Source of the DNA: Aequorivita sinensis
Lineage (GTDB): Bacteria; Bacteroidota; Bacteroidia; Flavobacteriales; Flavobacteriaceae
Length of the DNA stretch: 64,000 nucleotides
Assembly: GCF_006346335.1 (NCBI RefSeq)
Contig: NZ_VDMC01000002.1
Coordinates: 248,001 to 312,000, forward strand
Direction: 5' to 3'
A program made the position numbers and the translations under genes. Shown here one piece after another: positions 53,882 through 62,016 of this stretch; position 1 is the first letter of the stretch, and each line of letters begins with the position of its first letter. The notes under the pieces were generated by a model. The model was given only the letters and a program-made list of their open reading frames with translations, made no database searches and was not told the origin of the DNA.

Positions 53882-56017
53882 CTACTCCTTAATTCCTTCT
53901 AAATCTAGTAAAAACGCATAGTCCATAGCCACTTCTTTTAAAGCTTCAAACCTTCCCGAAGCCCCACCATGACCGGCATCCATATTAGTTTGCATCAATA
54001 AGATATTGTTGTCTGTTTTCATATCCCTAAGCTTAGCAACCCACTTTGCTGGTTCGTAATACTGAACTTGGCTATCGTGTAATCCAGTTGTAACAAGCAT
54101 ATTTGGATAATTTTTAGCTTCAACATTATCGTAAGGAGAATAACTTTTTATGTAATTGTAATACTCCTCAATATTAGGATTCCCCCATTCATCATACTCC
54201 CCTGTCGTCAGTGGAATTGAGTCGTCTAGCATCGTGGTTACAACATCAACAAAAGGTACCGAGGCTATAACCCCATTGTATAAATCTGGGGCCATATTAA
54301 CGATAGCTCCCATCAATAATCCTCCTGCAGAACCTCCCGAAGCATATAAATGTTCTTTTGAAGTATATCCTTCTTCAATTAGATACTTAGATGCATCAAT
54401 AAAATCTGTAAATGTATTTTTCTTCTTTAGCAACTTTCCATCTTCATACCATTGTCTTCCCATATATTCGCCACCGCGAACATGAGCGATTACATATATA
54501 AAACCTCTATCTAAAAGACTTAAGCGCACTGTTGAAAAGTACGGGTCTATGGTTGCCCCATAAGAGCCATAGCCATAAATAAGCAATGGGTTTTTACCAT
54601 CTTTTTTTATACCTTTTCTGTAAATAACAGACATCGGTATTTTGGCTCCATCTGCAGCAGTTGCCCATAGTCGTTCAGTATGATAATTATCCTTATCAAA
54701 CTTCCCTCCTAAAACTTCAGTTTCTTTTAAAACAGTTTTTTCTTTAGTTTCCATATTGAAATCTATTATGGAAGCTGGAGTGTTTAAAGAATTGTATCCG
54801 TAACGTAGAATCTTGGTATCGAATTCGGGGTTTTGAGTCGTAAAGGCAGTGTAAGTTTCACTGCTAAATGGAAGGTAATAATCTACTTCATCTTTCCATT
54901 TTTTAATTCTAATTTTTGTCAATCCATCACTACGCTCACTTATTACCAAGAAATCTTTAAAAATATCGATATCCTCAAGTAACACATCATCACGATGGGA
55001 AATCATATCTACCCAGTTCTCTTTGGTAGTTTTGTTTTCCGAAGTCATCATCAATTTAAAGTTAAGCGCTTTATCTTTATTTGTAAGCACATACCAATTA
55101 TTTCCATAATGGGAAATATTGTACTCTAAGCCTCTTTCTCTAGGTTGAAAAACTTTAAATTCTCCTAGAGGCTTATCTGCTTCTAAAATTCTGTACTCTG
55201 AAGTTAATGTGCTATAAGAACCAATTACAATGTACTTTCTAGATTTAGTTTTATACACGTAGGTTCCAAAAGTTTCATCTTCTTCGGTGTAAACAAGTTC
55301 ATCTTTAATAGGGTCATCACCTAAAGTATGGCGGTAGATTCTATCGGCACGAAGTGTGTTTTCGTCTTTTCTAGTATAAAAAAGTGTTTTATTATCACTT
55401 CCCCAAGTAGCACCTCCAGTTGTAAGAGGAATACGCTCGGTAAGAATTTCACCAGTTTCAAGGTTTTTTATAAAGATGTCGTATTTTCTTCTACTTAAGG
55501 TATCCACTCCAAAAGACACAAGTTTATTGTCTTCTGAAACATTTATTCCTGAAAGGTTGTAATAAGAATAGCCCTTTGCCATTTCATTTACATCAAAAAG
55601 AATTTCTTCCTCGGCATCCAACGAACCTTTTTTACGGGTGTAAATTGGATAATCCTTACCTGTTTCGTATCTGGTTATATAGTAATATCCATTCAATTTA
55701 TATGGAACAGACTCGTCGTCTTCCTTAATACGCGCTTTCATTTCTTCAAAAAGATCTTCTTTGAACTTTTTGGTATGTGCCGTCATTGCATCGTAATACT
55801 CGTTTTCTTTATTAAGATAGTCAATAACTTTTTCGTCTTCTGGATTGTTTAACCAATAGTAGTTATCTATGCGAGTATCGCCGTGAGCTGTTAATTCCTT
55901 GACTACTTTTTCGGCTTTCGGGGCAGTGATTTTCATATTTTTCTCTGAAGTTTCTTGGTTTTTACAAGCAACAGCAAAAGTAAGACAAGCGAATGAAACA
56001 ATAATAGAATTTTTCAT
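53882..56017 (-). CDS. prolyl oligopeptidase family S9 (protease II-like) lipoprotein
   Basis: 711 residues: SPII signal MKNSIIVSFACLTFAVACKN, a seven-bladed beta-propeller (about 80-420) and a C-terminal alpha/beta hydrolase. The catalytic Ser is in ASGGSAGGLLMG, Asp in TGLHDSQVQYYEP and His in NMDAGHGGASGR. The nearest type is oligopeptidase B/protease II, which cleaves short peptides, often after basic residues. The lipidation signal puts it outside the cytoplasm. It is monocistronic. Confidence 0.92.
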   Translation of the reverse strand: MKNSIIVSFACLTFAVACKNQETSEKNMKITAPKAEKVVKELTAHGDTRIDNYYWLNNPEDEKVIDYLNKENEYYDAMTAHTKKFKEDLFEEMKARIKEDDESVPYKLNGYYYITRYETGKDYPIYTRKKGSLDAEEEILFDVNEMAKGYSYYNLSGINVSEDNKLVSFGVDTLSRRKYDIFIKNLETGEILTERIPLTTGGATWGSDNKTLFYTRKDENTLRADRIYRHTLGDDPIKDELVYTEEDETFGTYVYKTKSRKYIVIGSYSTLTSEYRILEADKPLGEFKVFQPRERGLEYNISHYGNNWYVLTNKDKALNFKLMMTSENKTTKENWVDMISHRDDVLLEDIDIFKDFLVISERSDGLTKIRIKKWKDEVDYYLPFSSETYTAFTTQNPEFDTKILRYGYNSLNTPASIIDFNMETKEKTVLKETEVLGGKFDKDNYHTERLWATAADGAKIPMSVIYRKGIKKDGKNPLLIYGYGSYGATIDPYFSTVRLSLLDRGFIYVIAHVRGGEYMGRQWYEDGKLLKKKNTFTDFIDASKYLIEEGYTSKEHLYASGGSAGGLLMGAIVNMAPDLYNGVIASVPFVDVVTTMLDDSIPLTTGEYDEWGNPNIEEYYNYIKSYSPYDNVEAKNYPNMLVTTGLHDSQVQYYEPAKWVAKLRDMKTDNNILLMQTNMDAGHGGASGRFEALKEVAMDYAFLLDLEGIKE

Positions 56018-56026
56018 AATTGAAGG

Positions 56027-56058
56027 TTGTTGAATAAACTTACAATGTAGTAAATTTG
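56027..56058 (+). promoter_or_regulatory. ybaB promoter
   Basis: TTG at 56027-56029 or 56030-56032, a spacer of 21 or 18 bases, then TAAATTTG (56051-56058). Transcription would start about 56064, 18 bases before the ATG. Confidence 0.6.
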
Positions 56059-56081
56059 CGGGAAACTAAAATACACTAATT

Positions 56082-56405
56082 ATGTTTGGAGATTTAATGG
56101 GAATGATGGGTAAATTAAAAGAAACCCAGGCTAAAGTTGAAGAAACTAAAAAAAGATTGGACACAGTACTAATTGATGAAAAAAGTAACGACGGACTTTT
56201 AAAAATCACGCTTACGGCTAATAGAAAAATAAAATCTATTGAAGTAGATGACAGTTTGTTAGAAGACAAAGAGCAATTAGAAGACTATCTAATACTAACG
56301 CTTAATAAGGCGATTGAAAAAGCAACAAACGTTCACGAATCAGAAATTGCTGCAGTTGCTAAGGATGGAATGCCAAATATTCCTGGAATGGATATGTTTA
56401 AATAA
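56082..56405 (+). CDS. ybaB: YbaB/EbfC nucleoid-associated protein
   Basis: 107 residues. [28 protein letters not shown] (N-terminal helix), the beta-sheet [40 protein letters not shown] and the C-terminal [11 protein letters not shown] match YbaB/EbfC. The dimer binds DNA and organises the nucleoid. It usually sits beside dnaX and recR, but neither is here. Confidence 0.93.
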   Translation: MFGDLMGMMGKLKETQAKVEETKKRLDTVLIDEKSNDGLLKITLTANRKIKSIEVDDSLLEDKEQLEDYLILTLNKAIEKATNVHESEIAAVAKDGMPNIPGMDMFK

Positions 56406-56504
56406 ATAATTTGCTAAACTTTTTATAAAATAGAATGTAACTTTTAAAATATTCCAATTTTCCCGATATTGAAAGCTTAAACTTTAAACCTTAAACACCT
56501 AATT

Positions 56505-56825
56505 ATGTTTGAACTTAAAAAAAGCGGTGATAAATATCACTTTGTTTTAAAAGCTGGTAACGGACAAGTTATACTTTCAAGCCAAATGTATGCTTCTAAA
56601 GCATCTGCTATGAATGGAATTGAGTCTATTCAAAAAAATTGTCAAAACGAAGACAGTTTTGAAATGAAGACGGCTAAAAACGGAAAAATCCACTGGAATA
56701 TTAAAGCGACTAACGGTCAGATTATAGGCTCTAGCCAAATGTATTCCTCTGAAAGTGGTGCAAAAAACGGAATAGAATCTGTTCGAAAAAATGCTCCTGG
56801 AGCAGAGGTTAAGGAAGTAGAATAA
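56505..56825 (+). CDS. YegP / DUF1508 tandem-repeat protein
   Basis: 106 residues made of two DUF1508 repeats: KYHFVLKAGNGQVILSSQMYASKASAMNGIESIQKN and KIHWNIKATNGQIIGSSQMYSSESGAKNGIESVRKN. The motif NGQxIxSSQMY is identical in both. The fold is small and beta-alpha; the function is not established. It ends in the long hairpin 56851-56900. Confidence 0.92.
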   Translation: MFELKKSGDKYHFVLKAGNGQVILSSQMYASKASAMNGIESIQKNCQNEDSFEMKTAKNGKIHWNIKATNGQIIGSSQMYSSESGAKNGIESVRKNAPGAEVKEVE

Positions 56826-56850
56826 CTTTCTTTTTAGAATAAGATTTAAT

Positions 56851-56900
56851 CACGAAATCACGGATATTTAAATATTAATATCCGTGATTTCGTGTTTTTT
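56851..56900 (+). terminator. strong terminator with 18-bp stem
   Basis: A perfect 18-base inverted repeat (56851-56868 with 56877-56894) with an 8-base loop, followed by six Ts on the plus strand. Being unusually long, it could also protect mRNA ends. It serves yegP and faces the heme-protein gene on the other strand. Confidence 0.85.
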
Positions 56901-56945
56901 GCTTTAGTGAAGTGAAATTATTTTGTTTTTATCCAATTCTAAGTA

Positions 56946-57191
56946 TCACCTCCAGTAATTATTCGCTGCGGCGATTGTAGCAAATTCAGTAGCGACAACT
57001 TGCCCTACAGAAATTAACATAGCCGCATCTTCAGAATAGATTGGACGTAATTTTTCTCGAATTGCTGAATCAGGTTGGGTGGCTTTAATTACCAATCTTG
57101 CCATTTTTACTGCAAGTTGTCTCCCCTCTTCTGGAGTTTTCGTAATAAGTGAGTTTCCTGGCACCATTTCAAATTGTTCTGACATTTTCAA
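56946..57191 (-). CDS. hexameric tyrosine-coordinated heme protein (HTHP)
   Basis: 81 residues. The sequence NSLITKTPEEGRQLAVKMARLVIKATQPDSAIREKLRPIYSED and the closing FATIAAANNYWR match the HTHP family, in which six subunits bind heme through a tyrosine and show peroxidase/catalase activity in vitro. Tyr at about residue 53 (RPIYSED) is a candidate axial ligand. It lies 45 bases downstream of pncA on the same strand and could share the operon. Confidence 0.82.
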   Translation of the reverse strand: MKMSEQFEMVPGNSLITKTPEEGRQLAVKMARLVIKATQPDSAIREKLRPIYSEDAAMLISVGQVVATEFATIAAANNYWR

Positions 57192-57236
57192 TAATTTTAA
57201 TTAATCAATCTTTTAAGTTTAAGTTTAATTTTTTAT

Positions 57237-57842
57237 TTAAGTTTCTTTAGCGCTAATCATTTTTACTCCTAATTTCACTAATTCTTTCTTTTGAAATTTA
57301 AAAGTAGCGGCATCTAATGGTTGTGATGCGTCTTCAATAAAAAAGCACTCAAACCCTTCTTCCATAGCATCTTTCACAGAATAATACACACAAATATCGG
57401 CAGCTAAGCCGCAGAAAAACAATTGGGTAGCTCCTTTTTCTTTTAAATACCCTGTGAGTCCAGTTGATTTTAAATGACCATTATCGTAGAATGCACTGTA
57501 ACTATCGATATTCGGGTCGGTACCTTTTCTAAAAATGGTTTCCCAACTATCAGTTCTAAGATCTGGATGAAACTCTGCACCTACGGCGCCTTGAACACAG
57601 TGGTCTGGCCATAAGGTTTGCTTTTTACCAAAAACTTCAATCTCTTCGAAAGTCTTTTTACCTTTGTGATTTGAAGCAAAACTAATATGATTCTGTGGAT
57701 GCCAATCTTGTGATGCGACTACTAAATCAAATTTATCCTGTATGCCGTTGATAATTGAAACGATCTTATCTCCATCGGGAACTGACAATGAGCCTCCAGG
57801 TATAAAATCATTTTGAACATCAATAACTATTAGTGTTTTCAT
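57237..57842 (-). CDS. pncA: nicotinamidase
   Basis: 201 residues of the isochorismatase-like fold. IDVQNDFIPGGSLSVPDGD (catalytic Asp8 and metal loop), DWHPQNHISFASNH (metal ligands), FRKGTDPNIDSYSAFYDN (catalytic Lys) and CGLAADICVYYSVKDA (catalytic Cys). It converts nicotinamide to nicotinate in NAD salvage. It directly follows pncB by 3 bases, so both steps of the pathway are encoded together. Confidence 0.95.
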   Translation of the reverse strand: MKTLIVIDVQNDFIPGGSLSVPDGDKIVSIINGIQDKFDLVVASQDWHPQNHISFASNHKGKKTFEEIEVFGKKQTLWPDHCVQGAVGAEFHPDLRTDSWETIFRKGTDPNIDSYSAFYDNGHLKSTGLTGYLKEKGATQLFFCGLAADICVYYSVKDAMEEGFECFFIEDASQPLDAATFKFQKKELVKLGVKMISAKET

Positions 57843-57845
57843 AAT

Positions 57846-59246
57846 TTAAGACTTATGTGCTGCAATTAACTTATCACGTTGCGATTTTAGCGCTTCACTT
57901 AAACCCACCTTATATATATGTGGGTTTTCAAAACGTTTGTATTCGGCTGGTAATAACTTTAGACGTTCCTTAGTAAATGCAGCTATTTCGTTTATTGTTT
58001 TTTTGCCTATTGTACTTTCCCCATTTACCATTACAGGTTTTAATAAAGCCTCGTGTTTAAAATCTTGCAAATCCATTTCCTTATTAAAATCAAATGGGTG
58101 GTACATTCTTTTAATTTTATCTTCTGAAGCAATTCCAATAGCATCTGCTCCTAAAAACATTTCATTATCATCAATCATTCTATACACTTGTTTTTTACAA
58201 GGCAAGGATACTTTAATGATGTTTTCTGAAACTTTTATTCTTGGATCACCATTAAACTCTGAAAGTTTATATACACCACCTAATGATGCATCTGGTTTAC
58301 CAGTAACCAGATTAGTTCCCACTCCAAATATATCGATAGGGGCATCTTGCTCATTCAAACTTTTAATTACATATTCATCTAGTTGATTAGAAGCTACTAT
58401 CTTTACATACTCCAGTCCTGCTTCATCAAGTTGCTTACGTGCCTTTTTAGCTAAATAGGCTAAATCCCCACTATCTAATCGCACTCCCATCAACCTATCT
58501 CCTCTCTCTTCCATTTCTTTCGCTACGGTTATAGCGTTTGGAATTCCACTTCTTAATGTATTATAAGTATCCACTAAAAGCACACAGTTTTTAGATCGTA
58601 TTTTTCCGAAATCTCGAAATGCCTGAAGTTCATCTCCATAACTTTGAATAAAAGAATGTGCCATAGTCCCAGAAGCTGGAATATTGAAATCCTCAGCCGC
58701 TTTTACATTACTAGTGCTATTAAAACCACCAATTGCTGCAGCTCTTGTTGCAAAATATCCTCCCGTAGCGTGCGCACGACGTAAGCCCATATCAAGTAAT
58801 ACCCTATCACCGGCACTGTAGCGAATTCTACTTGCCTTTGTTGCTATTAACGTTTGGAAGTTTAAAATGTTAAGCAATACAGTTTCAATAATCTGAATCT
58901 CTATAATATTACCTTCAACTTGTAAAATCGGACTCGTAGGAAAAACTATATCACCTTCACTAATTGAATTTATGTTTCCTTGAAATTTATAGTTTTTTAA
59001 ATACTCGAGAAAATCATCTTCGAAATCGTGTGTCTTTAAATATTCAATATCGGCCTCCGTAAAACGTAAATTTTCAAGGATTTCAAGGATATTTTGAAGT
59101 CCCGCAAAAATCGTGTATCCACCTTTAAAAGGGTTGCTTCTAAAGTAATAATCAAACACAGCTGTACTATCTGGTTTGGTTTTGAAATAAACCTGAGCCA
59201 TTGTCAGTTGATATAAGTCGGTATATGATGCTGAAATATTTAGCAT
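57846..59246 (-). CDS. pncB: nicotinate phosphoribosyltransferase
   Basis: 466 residues. SASYTDLYQLTMAQVYF and YYFRSNPFKGGYTIFAGL at the start, RRAHATGGYFATRAAAIGG and ASGTMAHSFIQSYGDE (phosphoribosyl/catalytic region), and GVGTNLVTGKPDASLGGVYKL match the bacterial family. It makes nicotinate mononucleotide from nicotinate and PRPP. It forms the ltaE-pncB-pncA operon; the gap to ltaE is 13 bases. Confidence 0.94.
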   Translation of the reverse strand: MLNISASYTDLYQLTMAQVYFKTKPDSTAVFDYYFRSNPFKGGYTIFAGLQNILEILENLRFTEADIEYLKTHDFEDDFLEYLKNYKFQGNINSISEGDIVFPTSPILQVEGNIIEIQIIETVLLNILNFQTLIATKASRIRYSAGDRVLLDMGLRRAHATGGYFATRAAAIGGFNSTSNVKAAEDFNIPASGTMAHSFIQSYGDELQAFRDFGKIRSKNCVLLVDTYNTLRSGIPNAITVAKEMEERGDRLMGVRLDSGDLAYLAKKARKQLDEAGLEYVKIVASNQLDEYVIKSLNEQDAPIDIFGVGTNLVTGKPDASLGGVYKLSEFNGDPRIKVSENIIKVSLPCKKQVYRMIDDNEMFLGADAIGIASEDKIKRMYHPFDFNKEMDLQDFKHEALLKPVMVNGESTIGKKTINEIAAFTKERLKLLPAEYKRFENPHIYKVGLSEALKSQRDKLIAAHKS

Positions 59247-59259
59247 AAGTTGAATTTTA

Positions 59260-60282
59260 TTATGAATAATTATTTATCGTTTCTAAAAACCTTGAGTGCA
59301 TTTGGTCGGTATAATCTAAATGAGTAACGATTCTAAGTTTCCCCTGCCCCATCGCACTTATTTTTATATTCTTCTGAAGCAAATCGGCCATAAATTTTTC
59401 TTCTGAAATCGCTTCAGAAAGATAAAAGATAACAATATTTGTTTCAGTAGGCTCCACACTCTTTACAAATGATTGTTTTGACAGGACTTCCGCTATTTCT
59501 GAAGCCTTCTTATGATCTTCCCCTAAGCGTTCCAAATGATTGTCTAAAGCGTATATTCCAGCGGCTGCCATAAATCCAATTTGCCTCATTCCTCCTCCTA
59601 AAACCTTGCGGACACGCATTGCTTTTTTCATTATCTCTTTATTACCGAGTAGCACACTTCCTATAGGCGTTCCTAAGCCTTTACTTAGGCAGACAGAAAT
59701 AGTATCAAACACTCTTCCATAAGCTTGAGGATCTTCATTTTTAGTTATTAAAGCATTCCAAATTCGCGCTCCATCCAAATGAAAACCTAAATTGTGCTTA
59801 TCACATACTTGTTTAATTTTTTCAATTTCTGAAAAGTTATAGCAGGCACCGCCACCTTTATTCGTTGTATTTTCTAAACAAACCAATGTGGTTAAGGGAC
59901 TGTGATAAAAATCTGGAGGATTTATACTTTCTTCTACTTGTTGGGCTGTTATCATGCCTCGGTGTCCGTCAATCAATTTGCAAGAAACACCGCTATTAAA
60001 AGAAGCACCGCCTCCTTCATAATTATATACATGAGCCCATTTATCTGCAATTAATTGCTCTCCTGGTTGTGTATGCATTTTAATAGCTGCTTGGTTTGCC
60101 ATACTTCCTGTAGGAAAAAATAACGCAGCATCCATCCCGAACAATTCCGCTAGTTTTTGTTCCAATTTGTTAACTGTAGGATCCTCTTTGTAAACATCGT
60201 CTCCAACTTCAGCATTCATAATGGCCTGCATCATTTCCTTTGTAGGCTTTGTTACGGTGTCACTTCTTAAATCTATTATCAT
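59260..60282 (-). CDS. ltaE: low-specificity L-threonine aldolase
   Basis: 340 residues, PLP fold type I. The opening MIIDLRSDTVTKPTKEM, FFPTGSMANQAAIKMHTQPGEQ, FHLDGARIWNA and VCLSKGLGTPIGSVLLG (PLP lysine) are diagnostic. It cleaves threonine or allo-threonine to glycine and acetaldehyde. It is first gene of the minus-strand operon, divergent from prfB. Confidence 0.95.
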   Translation of the reverse strand: MIIDLRSDTVTKPTKEMMQAIMNAEVGDDVYKEDPTVNKLEQKLAELFGMDAALFFPTGSMANQAAIKMHTQPGEQLIADKWAHVYNYEGGGASFNSGVSCKLIDGHRGMITAQQVEESINPPDFYHSPLTTLVCLENTTNKGGGACYNFSEIEKIKQVCDKHNLGFHLDGARIWNALITKNEDPQAYGRVFDTISVCLSKGLGTPIGSVLLGNKEIMKKAMRVRKVLGGGMRQIGFMAAAGIYALDNHLERLGEDHKKASEIAEVLSKQSFVKSVEPTETNIVIFYLSEAISEEKFMADLLQKNIKISAMGQGKLRIVTHLDYTDQMHSRFLETINNYS

Positions 60283-60401
60283 ATTATAATTGTGAAATTC
60301 TTGGGTTCAATTAGCAATCTTCAGAAAAGTATAAAATTAGCCGAAATATATATCCTACTCACGAAGTTAATGGTATTTTTGTTGAAATTCTTAATTATTA
60401 T

Positions 60402-61509
60402 ATGACTTCAACAGACCAAATAAAAGACCTTAAGACACGGTTAGATGCCTTGAGGCGCTATCTTTGACATTGATGGCAAAAACATAGAAATTACAAACGA
60501 CGAAGAAAAAACTTTTGACCCCAACTTTTGGAATAACTCTCAGGAAGCAGAAACTTTTATGAAAGTACTACGAACCAAAAAGAAATGGGTTACTGACTAC
60601 GAAACAGCAAAATCACTTACTGAAGAAGCTGAAATCCTTTTAGAGTTCTATAAAGAAGGTGAAGGTACTGCTGAAAATGTTGACGCTATTTTTGAAAAAG
60701 CCGAAAACGCCATCGAAGACCTTGAATTCCGTAATATGCTAAGCGAAGAAGGCGATGATATGAGCGCTGTACTGCAAATTACCGCAGGAGCAGGTGGAAC
60801 AGAAAGTTGCGATTGGGCACAAATGCTTATGCGTATGTACTTAATGTGGGCAGAAAAGAATGGTTTTAAGGTAAAAGAGCTCAACTTTCAATCTGGTGAT
60901 GTTGCTGGAGTAAAAACTGTAACCCTAGAAATTGATGGTGAATATGCCTTTGGATGGTTAAAGAGTGAAAATGGTGTACATAGATTAGTTAGAATTTCAC
61001 CATTTGATAGTAATGCCAAAAGACATACAAGTTTTGTAAGTGTTTACGTATATCCACTTGTTGACGATAGTATAGAAATTGATATAAACCCTGCCGATAT
61101 TTCTTGGGATTTCGCACGTAGTGGCGGAGCTGGAGGTCAAAATGTTAACAAGGTTGAAACAAAAGCTATTCTTACTCACCACCCTAGTGGGATTATTATT
61201 CACAATAGCGAAACCCGTAGCCAATTAGAAAACCGTGAAAAGGCTATGCAAATGCTTCGATCGCAATTGTACGAAATTGAGCTTCGCAAACAACAAGCTC
61301 AACGTGCCGAAATTGAAGATAGTAAAATGGCAATCGAATGGGGTTCACAAATTCGCAATTACGTTTTACATCCCTATAAATTAGTAAAAGACGTTCGTAC
61401 AGGACATGAAACAGGAAATACAGACGCTATATTAGATGGTGAGATTGACGGTTTCTTAAAAGCCTATCTAATGATGACTGGACAGGAAGAAAAGTCGGAC
61501 GAATTATAA
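60402..61509 (+). CDS. prfB: peptide chain release factor 2, programmed +1 frameshift
   Basis: RF2 starts at 60402 (ATG ACT TCA ACA), runs 21 codons to an in-frame TGA at 60465, and continues in the +1 frame to 61509, giving about 368 residues. GAGGQNVNKVETKAIL carries the GGQ peptidyl-tRNA hydrolysis motif and RISPFDSNAKRHTSF the SPF stop-codon (UGA/UAA) recognition tripeptide. The frameshift site CTT TGA C is the classic autoregulatory signal: low RF2 gives a pause at UGA, slippage and synthesis of more RF2. A Met at 60559 in the second frame is inside the gene, not its start. Confidence 0.95.
60451..60468 (+). promoter_or_regulatory. prfB programmed frameshift site
   Basis: GAGGCGCTATCTTTGAC: slippery CTT (60462-60464) followed by TGA (60465-60467) and C, preceded by an AGG Shine-Dalgarno-like triplet. 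In E. coli the stimulator is AGGGGG; here only AGG is retained, in keeping with weak anti-SD use in Bacteroidota. CTT-TGA-C matches the consensus. Confidence 0.85.
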
Positions 61510-61540
61510 GAATTAAATTTCTATAGAAATCTCATTATAG

Positions 61541-61582
61541 AAAAAAAACAAAGGGAACAAGATTTGAATCTATGTTCCCTTT
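61541..61582. terminator. terminator between prfB and the DUF1328-like gene
   Basis: A 10-bp stem AAAGGGAACA/TGTTCCCTTT (61550-61559 with 61573-61582). The best T-run is on the minus strand (after 61550), so it mainly ends the small membrane-protein gene, but it can also serve prfB. Confidence 0.7.
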
Positions 61583-61745
61583 GCAAATCATATTCCTTCT
61601 GCTAGCATTACCTATCTCGAAGTTTTACGGGTATAATCTCAGCTGTTAATTAAAACTTTAAGCACCCCGATATGATGTTTAGTAAAAGTATGAAATTAAT
61701 TTGAAATAAATACTATATATCAAAACATTTAACGTATTAAATAAA

Positions 61746-61925
61746 TTATAATCTTCTTTTTCGTTTCTTTCCTACAAAATCGAAAACCCATAAAGACATT
61801 AAGAGAACTAAAAATATTGCAAAAACAAATTGTGCAGGTTCTATTGGTCCATCTCCAATGCCTATAAATCCTATTACGCCGAACACAATAGATAAAATAA
61901 TAAATATTGCTTTCCAGTGAAGCAT
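61746..61925 (-). CDS. DUF1328-like small membrane protein
   Basis: A 59-residue frame from MLHWKAIFIILSIVFGVIGF, then GIGDG and a second hydrophobic helix FVFAIFLVLLMSLWVF, ending in a basic tail GKKRKRRL. The two-helix plan with ML-W start and glycine turn resembles the DUF1328 protein at 47564-47725, though less exactly (GIGDGPIEPA in place of [10 protein letters not shown]). The frame extends 25 codons further upstream, but the internal ML-W start fits the family. The role is unknown. Confidence 0.65.
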   Translation of the reverse strand: MLHWKAIFIILSIVFGVIGFIGIGDGPIEPAQFVFAIFLVLLMSLWVFDFVGKKRKRRL

Positions 61926-62016
61926 GATAAAAAAAGGAGGTTTGATGTTAATATTAAATATGCTCCTTAAAGATAACAAAATATTAACATAAATACACAA
62001 TAATTTAACATTTGTT

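Noticed and set aside
60559-61509. prfB as an in-frame gene starting at 60559
   Set aside because: The first 21 codons and CTT TGA C frameshift site upstream give the complete RF2; the shorter frame would lack the N-terminal domain.
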